A stretch of 64,000 bases of DNA. It comes from CBDHDJ01 sp965261645 (GTDB lineage Bacteria; Pseudomonadota; Alphaproteobacteria; SHVV01). Shown one piece after another: positions 7,093 to 16,532 of this stretch; the first letter of the stretch is position 1, and each line of letters starts with the position of its first letter. The stretch covers positions 1,178,001-1,242,000 of the forward strand of contig CBDHDJ010000003.1 in the NCBI GenBank assembly GCA_965261645.1, written 5' to 3'. The position numbers and the translations under genes were made by a program. The notes beneath the pieces were generated by a model. It was not told where the DNA came from and did not search any database. It saw only the letters and a list, made by a program, of their open reading frames with translations.

Positions 7093-8403
7093 TCATGTCT
7101 CGATCCTTGGGCGCGCGATCAGCGCGCCGAAGTTGAAGATCCGCAGATAGGCGAGCGAAAGCACCACGCCGATCGCCACCAGCACCAGCGCGAGGGTCGC
7201 ACCGTAACCGTATTCGAGATTGCCGGCATAGTTGTTGAGCGCAGTGTGGTAGGCCGCGAGCGCCCAGACCTCCGTCGACGATCCCGGGCCGCCATCGGTC
7301 GCGAGCAGGATGTACTCGAAGGAGGTGAGCAGCGAGAGGGTCTGGTAGCTGGTGACAAACAGGATCGGCCAACGGAGTTGCGGCAGGATGATGCGCCGAA
7401 CCTGCTGCCAGCGTGACGCGCCGTCGACCTGGCTCGCCCAGAACAACGGCTCCGGGATGGCGCGGATCGCACTGGAGAACAGGATCATGCCCATGGACGC
7501 GCCGACGAACCCGTTGATCAGGACGACGAAGACCCAGGCGTTCACCGAGGTGTCGAGCATCCAGTTCCGTGCATCAATGCCGAATGCAACGAGCACGGCG
7601 CTGAGAAAACCGGTGTCCCAGGCGAGCCACTTCCACAACAGGACGTACAGTACCGGCGGCGAGATGCGCGGAAGGAACCAGATCATCCGGATGACGTTTG
7701 CCTGCACCTTTGGCAGGTAGAAGGTGGTGATCGCCAGGACCAGGGCGAAACCCGTGTTGAACAGGATGAGCGTGAAGAACACGTAGAGGATCGTGTTGAC
7801 GAATACCGTCGCGGTGTCCTTGCTGCCCAACATCCGGCGGAAGTTGTCGGCAGTCCAGGTCCAGCCGGTATAGCTGGCGGCAACGAGCGCGGAGCGATCC
7901 TTCTCTGCAAGGGTGATTCCGGTTCCGGAGATCGCGGCAACCAGTGCCTCCGGCGTCCCGAAAGACCGATTTACAATGCTCAGCTCGAAATGGGCGGCGG
8001 CCTGTTTCAGCGCCCGCACGGACCGCGGTCGGGCCTCGAGCCGCTTCAGGGCGCGTTCGAATGCCCGGCGTCCATCGAAGCTTTGGCCGCTATGGCGCTG
8101 CTGTAGTTCGGCGAGAAAGGCCGGATCCACGCCGGCCTCCCTTGCCCGGGCAATTGACCGCGGCTCGACGCGATATACTGTCCTCGACAGGGTTTCGGCC
8201 GCCTTCGCGTTCATGCCCTTGGCGGCGAGTTCCTTCAGGATGGAGGGTGTTACCCGATAGTCGCCGCCGCCGATCCCGGTCGCCGTGCCCATGTTGGTGA
8301 AGGCGAAGACCCCGGTCAGCACGACGGGGGAGAGGAAGAACAACACGACGAAGATGACCGCCGGCGCCAGGAACAAAGTTCCCAGCCATTGCGTGCGAGT
8401 CAT
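7093..8403 (-). CDS. Sugar ABC transporter permease (MalF type) with a large N-terminal loop
   Basis: A 436-residue permease. The first transmembrane helix (residues about 7-32, LFLAPAVIFVVLFFLSPVVL) is followed by some 150 mostly polar, Arg/Ala-rich residues (35-190) before the remaining helices begin near 205. The EAA loop is DGASRWQQVRRIILPQLRWP near residue 365. Most CUT1 MalF-type permeases are about 290-320 residues, so the soluble insertion, predicted to face the periplasm, is unusual; it is not where the E. coli MalF P2 loop lies. The ATG at 8403 has GGAGAA upstream. Same operon as the binding protein (73 bases away) and the other two subunits. Confidence 0.85.
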   Translation of the reverse strand: MTRTQWLGTLFLAPAVIFVVLFFLSPVVLTGVFAFTNMGTATGIGGGDYRVTPSILKELAAKGMNAKAAETLSRTVYRVEPRSIARAREAGVDPAFLAELQQRHSGQSFDGRRAFERALKRLEARPRSVRALKQAAAHFELSIVNRSFGTPEALVAAISGTGITLAEKDRSALVAASYTGWTWTADNFRRMLGSKDTATVFVNTILYVFFTLILFNTGFALVLAITTFYLPKVQANVIRMIWFLPRISPPVLYVLLWKWLAWDTGFLSAVLVAFGIDARNWMLDTSVNAWVFVVLINGFVGASMGMILFSSAIRAIPEPLFWASQVDGASRWQQVRRIILPQLRWPILFVTSYQTLSLLTSFEYILLATDGGPGSSTEVWALAAYHTALNNYAGNLEYGYGATLALVLVAIGVVLSLAYLRIFNFGALIARPRIET

Positions 8404-8476
8404 GTGGTTCTCCGAGCGCGCTCTGTTGCAACGGTTGGGCGACGATCAAAGCCGTCGCCCGATCTTGTCCCGACCC

Positions 8477-9838
8477 TCAGCGAATGATGATGGTGTCGCC
8501 GAGGGTGTTCTTGAGCTCGGCCTCGGCATCATCGGCCGCCTGCTGGGCGCTCTTCTGGCCGGTCCAGGCCGCCTCCAGACCGTTCCACATGATGGTCCAG
8601 TATGTGCCGAACTCGGTGTGATTCGGCATCGCATTGGCGAAGGGGAGCAGTCGCTCGGTCGCCTCGCTGGCCCAGCGGTCGTTGCTGTAAAGCGCGATCG
8701 ACGTCTGCGATTTGGCGATGCCAAGATGCGCCGACTTGATCGCGTGCAAGGTGTTGATCCGCGGCTCGGAGGCTATCATCACCAGTTCGGCCGCGATGAA
8801 GGCCTCATCGTCGCTGCCCCGGTTGGTCACGAGATAGACCAACGGGTGGGTGATCGTATTCGGCTTGCCGCCCTTCTCACCCGCCGGGATCAGCGTGAAC
8901 TGGATTTTGCCGAAGAAGTCGGTCAGCCCCTCCTTGCCGGTGTAGCGAGCGTAGTGCCAGGTGCCGCCGTGCCACAGGCCCGCCTTGCCGGAGGCGACCT
9001 CGGAATACCACTGGCCCCAATCGGTGCCGATGTGGTTCTTGCGGGTCACACCCATTTCGACCGCGTCGACGAAGAACTGGTAGAACTTGGTCATCGCCGC
9101 CTTGTCGAACACCAGCTTGCCGCTCGCGGGGTCATGCATTTGGCCACCGAAGGATTGGTAAAACTGCCAGTAATCGGGGCCGTTCTGGACGCGCGGATAG
9201 AAGCCGTAGCCTTCCGCCACCAGCCCCTTGTCCTGGATCTTCTTGGCGTCTTCCAGAACGTCGTAGAGCGTGTACTCGGCTTTGGCGACTTTCTCCGGGA
9301 GGGCCGCGATATCGGCGTCGGAGTATCCGATCGCCTTCATATGCGGGATCCAAAAGAAGAAGGGCCGGGACTCGGCATCCTGCGGCAGCCCGTAGACCGC
9401 GCCTTCGAATGAGGAGATCTCGATCAGATTCGAGAACATGTCATTGATCGGCCAGGCATCCATGTCGACCAGGTCTTCGATCTTGCGGATGATGCCCGCC
9501 TGCGCCCACGGCGCGATGTCCTCGTGGCCGGTAACGACGATGTGCGGTGCGTTACCCGATTCCGCCGCCAAAGTGACTGCCTGCTTGAAGGGCTCCCAAT
9601 CAGAGTAGGTCTGCTTGTCGACGGTGATCTTGATCTCCTCGCCGCGGATCGCCGCCTCGCGAGTCAGGATGTCGGCTGCCAATTCAATGGCGTCGACACG
9701 ATAGATATCGTTGACGTTGGTACCGCCTGCCCACACGCTGATGGTGTATTCGGCAGCCGAGGACGGTGCCGCTGCCAGTCCGGCCGCGACAATGGCGATA
9801 CCGACCAGTCGCCGAATGATCTGTCCAGCATAACTCAT
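8477..9838 (-). CDS. Extracellular solute-binding protein, sugar ABC transporter
   Basis: A 453-residue family 1 solute-binding protein and the first gene of the four-gene operon. The signal peptide starts at the ATG at 9838 (MSYAGQIIRRLVGIAIVAAGL, cut near SSAAEY); a longer frame to 9883 lacks a better start. Two-lobed receptor features include the early strand YTISVWAGGTN, the hinge region GSDDEAFIAAELVMI and aromatic-rich pocket segments (GFYPRVQNGPDYWQFYQSFGG). It delivers a carbohydrate or polyol to the MalF/MalG-type pore; the ligand cannot be read from sequence. The upstream 9839-10168 carries no gene. Confidence 0.88.
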   Translation of the reverse strand: MSYAGQIIRRLVGIAIVAAGLAAAPSSAAEYTISVWAGGTNVNDIYRVDAIELAADILTREAAIRGEEIKITVDKQTYSDWEPFKQAVTLAAESGNAPHIVVTGHEDIAPWAQAGIIRKIEDLVDMDAWPINDMFSNLIEISSFEGAVYGLPQDAESRPFFFWIPHMKAIGYSDADIAALPEKVAKAEYTLYDVLEDAKKIQDKGLVAEGYGFYPRVQNGPDYWQFYQSFGGQMHDPASGKLVFDKAAMTKFYQFFVDAVEMGVTRKNHIGTDWGQWYSEVASGKAGLWHGGTWHYARYTGKEGLTDFFGKIQFTLIPAGEKGGKPNTITHPLVYLVTNRGSDDEAFIAAELVMIASEPRINTLHAIKSAHLGIAKSQTSIALYSNDRWASEATERLLPFANAMPNHTEFGTYWTIMWNGLEAAWTGQKSAQQAADDAEAELKNTLGDTIIIR

Positions 9839-10168
9839 GGGTCCAAGCTCCCTGTCCCGGAAACAACAAGCCGCGGGTAGCACGGTCTAGCGCATGTGTG
9901 CGATCTCGGTCGGGCGCCGCGGCTACAGCAGTCTTATTCAGACCGTGCGAAGTTTAGGTGACGCGAGCCGGTTGGCCAACTCGCATGCCTCGACCCGGTT
10001 CTTCAGCTTCCGGGCATGGGTGCGCGCCATTCACATCTACCGCGGCGGCCATGAGGTGAGGCGTGGATACATGCTCTCACACTCTCCGCCAGACAGCCCA
10101 TGTTTCTGTCCCAGGTTATGTGCCGAGGACCGCATCAGAAGCAGACCTGAAGCGGGTCAATCACCTAA
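9839..10168. other. Non-coding gap between the ABC operon and the first IS1182-like copy
   Basis: About 330 bases without a supported gene. It must contain the promoter of the minus-strand ABC operon. I see only a 10-bp palindrome GTTGGCCAAC at 9971-9980, which is short enough to be chance, and no clear -35/-10 pair. Confidence 0.4.
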
Positions 10169-11612
10169 CAGCCCGTTGATTAAGTCGGCGCCGTCTGATT
10201 CTCTGGTTCCCTGATTTGCAGGGGGATTTGCCGATGGCGATGGGACGGCAGAAGGATGGTCAGGGGGACCTGATGGTGAGCTGGTCGGAGATGCCGCGCT
10301 CTCCGGGTCATGTGTTTTATGACCGCTTGCAGTCGGTGCTGATCGAGGGCGGCTTCGACGCCTTTGCCGAGGCGAGCTGCCGGCCTTATTACGCGGCCCG
10401 GATGGGCGCGCCCTCGGTGCCGCCCGGGCGCTATTTCCGGATGCACCTGGTGGGCTACTTTGAGGGCATCGACAGCGAGCGCGGTCTGGAGTGGCGCTGC
10501 TCGGACTCGCTTTCGCTGCGGGCGTTCCTGCGACTGGGGAGCCGTGATCGGGTACCGGACCATTCCTGGCTGTCACGGAGCCGCACGCGCCTGCCCCATG
10601 AAGTCCACGCGGCGGTCTTCGACTGGGTTCTGGTGCTGATCGCCGAGGCGGGGCTGATCAAGGGCGAGCGCATCGGCGTCGATGCCTCGACCATGGAGGC
10701 CAACGCGGCGCTGCGGAACATCGTGCGGCGCGACAACGGCGAAGGCTACCGGGAGATGCTGGAGCGCCTGGCCCGGGAAAGCGGCGTCGAGACACCCACG
10801 GCCGAGGACCTGGCGCCTCTGGACCGGAAGCGCAAGGGCAAGAAGCTTTCCAACACGGATTGGGTTTCGAATAGCGACCCCGAGGCCAAGATCACCAAGA
10901 TGAAGGACGGCACGACGCATCTGGCCTACAAGCCCGAGCACGCGGTGGATCTGGACACCGGCGCGGTGGTGGCGGCCGAGCTGCACCCGGCCGATGAGGG
11001 CGACACCACGACGCTTTCCAAGACCCTGGCGAAGGCCGAGGCAAACCTCGAGGCGGTGGATGCGGCACCGACGTCGGAGGACCCGGCCGAATGCGTCGCC
11101 GACAAAGGTTATCACTCACGGGCAGTCTTGAGGGCTCTGAACGACAGTCCCTGGAAGACCCGGATCGCGGCGCCCAAGCAGACCGGCTTTTCGCGCTGGC
11201 ACGGTGATGAGGCGGCGCGGCGCGCGGTCACCAATAACCGTGCGCGGCTCAAGTCCGGGGTCGCCCGCGAGGCCTTCAAGCTGCGCGCCGAGATCGTCGA
11301 GCGCTGCTTTGCCCACAACCTCGATCGTGGCGGCATGCGACGAACCTGGCTGCGCGGGCGAGAGAATGTGCACAAGCGATACCTGCTCCACGTCGCCGGC
11401 CACAATCTATCGTTACTGATGCGCCAGCTCATCGGCGCCGGCACCCCGCGGGAGGCCGTGGCGGGCGGATATGGCGGTATTTTCGTTCTGCTCACGCCCA
11501 CCGGGGCCATGCTGGTGGCACGGGGGGGCTCGCAAAGCGGCCAGACGGCTTTCGCCGCCGCATTCCTCATCTGGGAGTGAGAGCCGGAAAAAGCCACTTA
11601 ATCAACGGGCTG
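10169..11612 (+). mobile_element. IS1182/IS5-like element, copy 1 (1444 bp)
   Basis: Perfect 17-bp terminal inverted repeats: CAGCCCGTTGATTAAGT at 10169 and ACTTAATCAACGGGCTG ending at 11612. The flanks are CTAA on the left and ATAA on the right, matching for TAA only. It carries one transposase gene. Three further copies of the same length lie at 16658, 19068 and 21206. Confidence 0.92.
10234..11580 (+). CDS. IS1182/IS5-like transposase, copy 1
   Basis: A 448-residue DDE transposase with the DUF772-type N-terminal domain (FRMHLVGYFEGIDSERGLEWRC split by PDHSWLSRSRTRL) and a C-terminal DDE core: GVDASTMEANAALR (first Asp), CVADKGYHSRAVL (second Asp) and the Glu of RAEIVERCFAHNLDRGGMRR. Start at ATG 10234, with AGGGGGA upstream. 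Allele-specific residues relative to the other copies: Ala in YYAARMG, Pro in LAPLDRK and Asn in VSNSDPE. It reads intact. Confidence 0.9.
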   Translation: MAMGRQKDGQGDLMVSWSEMPRSPGHVFYDRLQSVLIEGGFDAFAEASCRPYYAARMGAPSVPPGRYFRMHLVGYFEGIDSERGLEWRCSDSLSLRAFLRLGSRDRVPDHSWLSRSRTRLPHEVHAAVFDWVLVLIAEAGLIKGERIGVDASTMEANAALRNIVRRDNGEGYREMLERLARESGVETPTAEDLAPLDRKRKGKKLSNTDWVSNSDPEAKITKMKDGTTHLAYKPEHAVDLDTGAVVAAELHPADEGDTTTLSKTLAKAEANLEAVDAAPTSEDPAECVADKGYHSRAVLRALNDSPWKTRIAAPKQTGFSRWHGDEAARRAVTNNRARLKSGVAREAFKLRAEIVERCFAHNLDRGGMRRTWLRGRENVHKRYLLHVAGHNLSLLMRQLIGAGTPREAVAGGYGGIFVLLTPTGAMLVARGGSQSGQTAFAAAFLIWE

Positions 11613-11683
11613 ATAAGGCGGGTCTGGGGTCTAAAGCCGGCAATCCGCCCAACTTGCCTAGCCGCTTCCGATCGGGACACATC

Positions 11684-12976
11684 CTACTCAGCGGCCCTTG
11701 GCAGTGGCAGGCTTTCCGCTTGGCCCTCGGCCTTGAAGCCCATCAGATGGGCGTAGTAACGCCATGAGCCGCGGATGGGCGCTTCGGTGACCATGAAATC
11801 CTGATCCTCGACGTCCCCCTGGCCGCCTACGCCGATGTAGGAGTGCGTGCCCTTCTCGTTGCGGATGCCGCGCTGTATGAGCGAGCCGGCCTCGGTGTCC
11901 TCCATCGAGATGTAGCCGCCCGGGCCGAACCACGCGATCTGTTGCTGGCGCATGGCCCTGAGTTCGGGATCGTCGTCCTTGAAGCCGAAATAGGTCCAGT
12001 AAAGCTCGAAGTCGCCGGCATGCTTGGGCCGGAGCTGGCGGACCATGACGGTGTTTTGCAATTGGAGATAGAGGGTTGAGGGAAACGTGGTCATGGTCAC
12101 GATGCTGTACGGAGTGGGATCGTCGAACTCACGACGCTCGTTCAGTATCGTGGGGTCGTTGAACTTGAGGGCATCGTCGTAAAGGCTCGTACCCTCATAC
12201 TCATCATGCGCCTCTTGGGCGGTGTCGCTTTCCTGCTCGACATAGAAGATGCAGTGACGCTTCCACTTGTCGAGAACGACGTTGGTCTTCTGCGTCAGGC
12301 GGTGTAGCCCGAAGACGACGGGCAATTGGTGCAAGAGCCCGCCGTGATAGCCGTCATTCATGTTCTCCCACAATATCTTCCAGTTGCACGAGAGACGCTG
12401 GCGCAAATAGCCCATGACCTCGGGCTCGCGGGCGAACAGCCGGTTGAGGAAGACGCGGCTCGGCTCATCCAAATACTCGTCCAGGGGCTCGACGTTGGGA
12501 TCGAACGAGCCGTAGACATCGTTGCGATAACACCCGACCTGGAGCTTCTGCAGACCATGGTCCTCGCGCCTGAAGTCGCTGGGCATGCCGCCCTTGCCTT
12601 TGATGCCGCGCAGGAACGGCACGAACTTCAGATTGCCCTCGTTGTCATAGACCCAGCGGTGGTAGACGCAGGTATGCTCGGTCGTGCTGCCGAACTGGTC
12701 GCGTACCACCATGGCGCCGCGGTGGGCGCAACGGTTGACGAAGGAATAAATTTCCCCATCCTCGCCGCGATTGACCACAACTGTGGTATCGCCGACATAG
12801 GTGACCTTGAAATCGCCCGGCTTGGGAATCTCGACATCGAGACAGAGGAAGTTCCACACTGAGCCCTGAAAGATTTTTTTCTGCTCGATGCGGTGAAGAT
12901 CAGGGTCGGTGAAGACCTCGTAGGGCACTCGGCTGAAGTCCGGCGCCGGTCAGATTAAATCCCTCCCGTCGCCCAT
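11684..12976 (-). pseudogene. Rieske aromatic-ring-hydroxylating oxygenase alpha subunit, TGA at Trp9
   Basis: The protein is complete apart from one codon. From the ATG at 12976, preceded by GGGAGGAG, the frame reads eight codons to DLI, then TGA (12950-12952), then PAPDFSRVPYEV; the intact paralogue at 22968 has DLIWPAADFSRVPFAV. The TGA therefore replaces Trp. After it follow the Rieske ligands CAH...CVYH and the mononuclear iron site NDGYHGGLLH. The only in-frame restart nearby is a GTG at 12928, which is a normal Val codon without a ribosome site. Such oxygenases hydroxylate aromatic or related rings using electrons from a reductase; none is adjacent. Confidence 0.8.
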
Positions 12977-13781
12977 GACGCTCCTCCCTCTGGCACGCCC
13001 AAAGTCGGGTCCGCTTTTGAGATTAGTTCAAAAGCGCCGGCTGCGCACGTGCTGCATTCAAAAACGGCGCGCTCCGCCTCGTTCCATGCGCACGAGCAAC
13101 AATGTTTTGCGATCGGCCGGTGGGATACGGTTTAATTCAGCCCACTGGGTAGCGAGCAGAGGGGTCCGACATTGATGCAACGTCACGCGGAGATCGCCGG
13201 CGCGGGTTTCGCAGGCATGACCGCGGCGGCGGCGCTCGCGCAACGCGGCTGGTCGGTGCGGGTGCACGAGCGCGCGCCCGAGGCGCGTGAGTTCGGGGCC
13301 GGAATCTGGACCTGGGAGAACGGCGTCCGCGTGCTCAACGCCATCGGCGCGGCCGACGAAGCCTTCGAGGGAGCGCTCCGAATTCCTTCGCGGGAGAGCC
13401 GCAACAAGAGGGGCCAGCGCGTCAATTATTTCGAGTTCGGCACCCATGAAAGCGGTGGGCGCATCTTCTGCGTGACGGGCCGCCATTTGCACGGCGCGGT
13501 GCTCATTGCGGCCTTGCGCTCGGGCGTCGAGGTCGTGACCAGCTCCAAGGCCCTCGGCGCCACGCCCGAAGGCGGGCTCCTCATCGAAGGCGGGAAAAGC
13601 TACCAGGCGGACCTCGTGATCGCCGCCGATGGGGTCTCCTCCAGCGTCCGCGATTTGTTGAGGTTACTCAGGCGTCGGCGGCGCCACACCAGCGGCGCCA
13701 TCCGCGTCAACGTCCATCGCAATCCGGACGAGGTGGATCACCCGATGTGGGGTCGGATCATCGACTTCTGGAACGGCAACC

Positions 13782-15230
13782 GGTCGTGTCCCAGGACGTG
13801 GTGTAGGAGTTGTTGGAGCCTCTGTTAGCTGTGGGTAGGCGGCTTGCCGTAGCGACCGCCGAGAGTCTGGCGTAGGCAAGCCGGCTATCCACAGCGGAGG
13901 CCATCGCGGTTCCGGTTTAGGGTTGGGCTAGTGCAAACCAACCTGACCCGAAGGAGAACCACGATGACCCAGGACATGATGACCCTGCGCGCGCTTTTGG
14001 AGAAGAGCTCCGATGCCGATCTGCTTCGCGAGATGATCGGCTTCACGGCCGAGCGGCTGATGGCACTGGAGGTTGAGGGCCTGACCGGCGCCGGGCACGG
14101 CGAGCGCTCGGCGGATCGTATCACCCACCGCAACGGCTACCGCGACCGGTCCTGGGAGACGCGGGCCGGCACGGTGGAGCTGAAGATCCCGAAGCTGAGG
14201 AAGGGAAGCCACTTCCCGGGCTTCCTGGAGCCGCGGCGGATGGCCGAGAAGGCGCTGGCTGCGGTGATCCAGGAGGCCTACATCCAGGGGGTGTCGACCC
14301 GCTCGGTCGACGATCTGGTTCAGGCGATGGGGATGTCGGGCGCCTCCAAGAGCCAGGTCTCCAGGCTGTGCGGCGAGATCGACGATAAGGTCAACGGCTT
14401 CCTCGATCGACCGCTGGAGGGCGACTGGCCCTATCTGTGGCTCGACGCCACCTACGTGAAGGTGCGCCAGACCGGACGCATCGTCTCGGTCGCGGTGACC
14501 GTGGCTGTGGCCGTCAAGGACCAAGGCCGCCGCGAGGTCCTGGGCGTGGCGATCGGCGCGTCGGAGGCCGAGACCTTCTGGACCGAGTTCCTGCGCTCGC
14601 TGGCCCGGCGCGGGCTGCGCGGCGTGAAGCTGGTGATCTCCGACGACCACAAGGGCCTGAAGGCCGCCGCGACCCGGATCCTCGGCGCCACATGGCAGCG
14701 CTGCCGCGTGCACTTCGCCCGCAACCTGCTGGCCCATGCCGGCCGCCAGGGCCGGCGCGTCGTCTCCGCCTTCGTCGCCACCGCCTTCGCCCAGGAGGAC
14801 GCCGACAGCGCGAAGGCCCAGTGGCGTCAGGTCGCCGACCAGCTCAGGCCCAAGGTGCCCAAGCTGGCAGTTCTCATGGACGAAGCCGAGCACGACGTCC
14901 TCGCCTACATGACTTTCCCCAAGGAGCACCGCCAGAAATTGCACTCCACAAACCCGATCGAACGTCTCCATGCCGAGGTCAAGCGCCGCACCAACGTCGT
15001 CGGTATCTTTCCCAACGAAGCCGCCATCACACGGCTCGTCGGCGCTATCCTTCTCGAGCAGAACGATGAGTGGGCCGTCTCAAGGAGATACATGACGCTG
15101 GAATCAATCGCTCCGCTGAGCGATGGTGTCCCCATCACGCTGCCCACCGTGGCAGCCTGAACGTCCCGGCCCTACCCGCCGGGAGCCGCGTAGAGCGCAA
15201 CGCTCTTACACCACGCGCCGGGACACGATC
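13782..15230 (+). mobile_element. IS256-family insertion sequence, 1449 bp
   Basis: Terminal inverted repeats G(G/A)TCGTGTCCC...CGTGGTGTA at 13782 and ending at 15230. An 8-bp target duplication CGGCAACC lies at 13774-13781 and 15231-15238, as expected for the family. Removing the element and one duplication rejoins the monooxygenase frame exactly. Confidence 0.92.
13964..15160 (+). CDS. IS256-family transposase
   Basis: A 398-residue mutator-type transposase, starting at ATG 13964 with AAGGAGA upstream. Catalytic residues lie in YLWLDATYVKVR, LVISDDHKGLKAA and NPIERLHAEVKRRT, and the WQRCRVHFARNLL segment is the usual family block before the last Glu. The length is normal for IS256 proteins (about 390-410) and the frame is intact, so the element may still be active. 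Confidence 0.92.
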   Translation: MTQDMMTLRALLEKSSDADLLREMIGFTAERLMALEVEGLTGAGHGERSADRITHRNGYRDRSWETRAGTVELKIPKLRKGSHFPGFLEPRRMAEKALAAVIQEAYIQGVSTRSVDDLVQAMGMSGASKSQVSRLCGEIDDKVNGFLDRPLEGDWPYLWLDATYVKVRQTGRIVSVAVTVAVAVKDQGRREVLGVAIGASEAETFWTEFLRSLARRGLRGVKLVISDDHKGLKAAATRILGATWQRCRVHFARNLLAHAGRQGRRVVSAFVATAFAQEDADSAKAQWRQVADQLRPKVPKLAVLMDEAEHDVLAYMTFPKEHRQKLHSTNPIERLHAEVKRRTNVVGIFPNEAAITRLVGAILLEQNDEWAVSRRYMTLESIAPLSDGVPITLPTVAA

Positions 15231-15516
15231 CGGCAACCGCCGCGTTACCTTTACGCCGTGCAGTCGGGAGGTGCTGTATATCGCCTTTTGCGGTCTGACG
15301 GCCGATGAGGAAGGCTTCCGCATTCCGGTCAACAAGAAGGCGTGGAGCGAGTCCTTCCCCGATCTGGTCGAGTTTTTCGAGCGCATCACGGAAAGCGGTC
15401 GTCATTCGCTCCTGACGACCGGAACTAGGCAGGAACAGACTAAAGTTCAGAAGCTACATGACGTTATATGATATTGCGCATGCGCTCGATTGCCTGTTCG
15501 GCCCGGTGATTAGCCG

Positions 15517-16392
15517 ATGATCAAGACGGTGCGCCTGGCGCTTGAGGCGGGGTTGGTGTGGGCCGCCTTCGCGGCCTTCGGCTGGCTTTCCATCGATGCG
15601 GCCTCGCGTTTCGGCGGATTCGTGGGGCGCAGGCTCGGACCGCGCCTGCCGGTTTCGCGGCGCGCGCGGGACAACCTCCGCCGCGCCTTTCCCGATATGG
15701 AGGAGTCCGAGATCGAGCGCATCGTACGCGGAATGTGGGACAATCTGGGCCGTGTCGCGGCGGAGTACCCCCACCTCGGCGAGATCGACTGCTACGCCGA
15801 CGGCGGGCGCGTCGAGGTGGTCGGGACCGAGACCCTCGACCGGCTGCGCGATGAGGGCACCGGTTGCATCTTCTTCGGCGGCCATCTCGCCAATTGGGAG
15901 ATCGGCCCGCTTGGGGCGGCGCAACGCGGCCTGGTGTTGAACTACATTTATCGCCGCGCCAACAACCGGGTTGTCGAGGGCATCGTGCGCGCGGCGCGCG
16001 CGCCGGGGGGCGGCGCTCACGCGGCGAAAGGCCACCACGGAGCCCGCCAGATCACCGCCGCGCTTCGCGAGGGCGGCCACCTCGGAATCCTGGTCGATCA
16101 GAAGTTCAACGAGGGCATCGCGGTGCCTTTCTTCGGCCGCGATGCCATGACCACGCCGGCGCTCGACGCCCTGAGCCGCTTGTACGGCTGCCGCGTGGTT
16201 CCTGTCCGTGTCGAGCGATTGGTGGGCGCGCGTTTCCGGCTTACCGTCTACCCGCCGCTCGAAACCCCGGCACGCGGCACCGCCGAGGACGACGCATACG
16301 CCACCATGTCCCGCGTCAACGCGATCATCGAGGGCTGGATCCGCGAGCGGCCCGAGCAGTGGCTGTGGCTACACCGCCGGTGGCCGGACTGA
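15517..16392 (+). CDS. Lysophospholipid/lipid A acyltransferase (LpxL/HtrB family)
   Basis: A 291-residue inner-membrane acyltransferase: N-terminal hydrophobic anchor (LALEAGLVWAAFAAFGWLS), then the HX4E catalytic motif GGHLANWE near residue 128, the block LGILVDQKFNEGIAVPFFG near 200 and the terminal WLWLHRRWPD. Family members transfer an acyl chain from acyl-ACP to lipid A precursors or related lipids. Its ATG overlaps (ATGA) the stop of a short upstream frame at 15458-15520, the last ~20 codons of some lost gene, which suggests it once sat inside an operon. It is the only unbroken non-IS gene between the IS1182-like copies 1 and 2. Confidence 0.88.
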   Translation: MIKTVRLALEAGLVWAAFAAFGWLSIDAASRFGGFVGRRLGPRLPVSRRARDNLRRAFPDMEESEIERIVRGMWDNLGRVAAEYPHLGEIDCYADGGRVEVVGTETLDRLRDEGTGCIFFGGHLANWEIGPLGAAQRGLVLNYIYRRANNRVVEGIVRAARAPGGGAHAAKGHHGARQITAALREGGHLGILVDQKFNEGIAVPFFGRDAMTTPALDALSRLYGCRVVPVRVERLVGARFRLTVYPPLETPARGTAEDDAYATMSRVNAIIEGWIRERPEQWLWLHRRWPD

Positions 16393-16399
16393 GGCGGGT

Positions 16400-16532
16400 C
16401 AGCCCTCGGCAGCCGCGTTCGCCAGACGTAGCGCTTGTTGCCATCGGGCATTTCGATCGAGAACGGGGTCTCGATTGCGCCGATACGGTCGGTGAAACCA
16501 TTGAGCCTGCTGAAGCTGGCGGGTGCTGCCAT
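16400..16532 (-). pseudogene. 5' fragment of an unidentified gene, possibly a methyltransferase
   Basis: From the ATG at 16532, with GGGGGGAAT directly upstream, about 40 sensible codons read ASFSRLNGFTDRIGAIETPF then MPDGNKRYVW. The frame then runs into the antisense of the acyltransferase, so the gene is cut at its 3' side. The start resembles the N-terminus of cyclopropane-fatty-acid-synthase-like methyltransferases, but the piece is too short to be sure. Confidence 0.3.

Larger units (their letters stand above)
13175..15392 (+). pseudogene. FAD-dependent monooxygenase gene split by IS256 and truncated
   Basis: Residues 1-203 (13175-13781) show the flavin-binding motif AGAGFAGMTAAAALAQRGW, the GR[RH]L-type helix and ADLVIAADGVSSSVRD (the DG motif of class A hydroxylases). 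IS256 occupies 13782-15230. Joining GGCAACC across the element restores FWNGNRRVTFTPCSREVLYIA, and coding continues through VEFFERITES to about 15392. There the homology stops, before the GD motif region, at a 20-mer also found at 22747. The gene was thus hit at least twice. It is divergent from the Rieske pseudogene and probably belonged to the same catabolic cluster. Confidence 0.85.

Noticed and set aside
9971..9980. GTTGGCCAAC as an operator of the sugar operon
   Set aside because: A 10-bp palindrome is expected by chance in DNA of this length and no promoter elements surround it.
12950..12952. Possible use of TGA as Trp in this organism
   Set aside because: The Rieske TGA replaces Trp, but TGA ends many intact genes here (for example the sugar ABC ATPase and IS3 orfA), and other interrupted genes have TAG or TAA. 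Ordinary nonsense mutation is simpler.
13928..14971. Long minus-strand frame opposite the IS256 transposase
   Set aside because: The plus-strand frame has clear DDE motifs and boundaries; the other is a GC-rich shadow.
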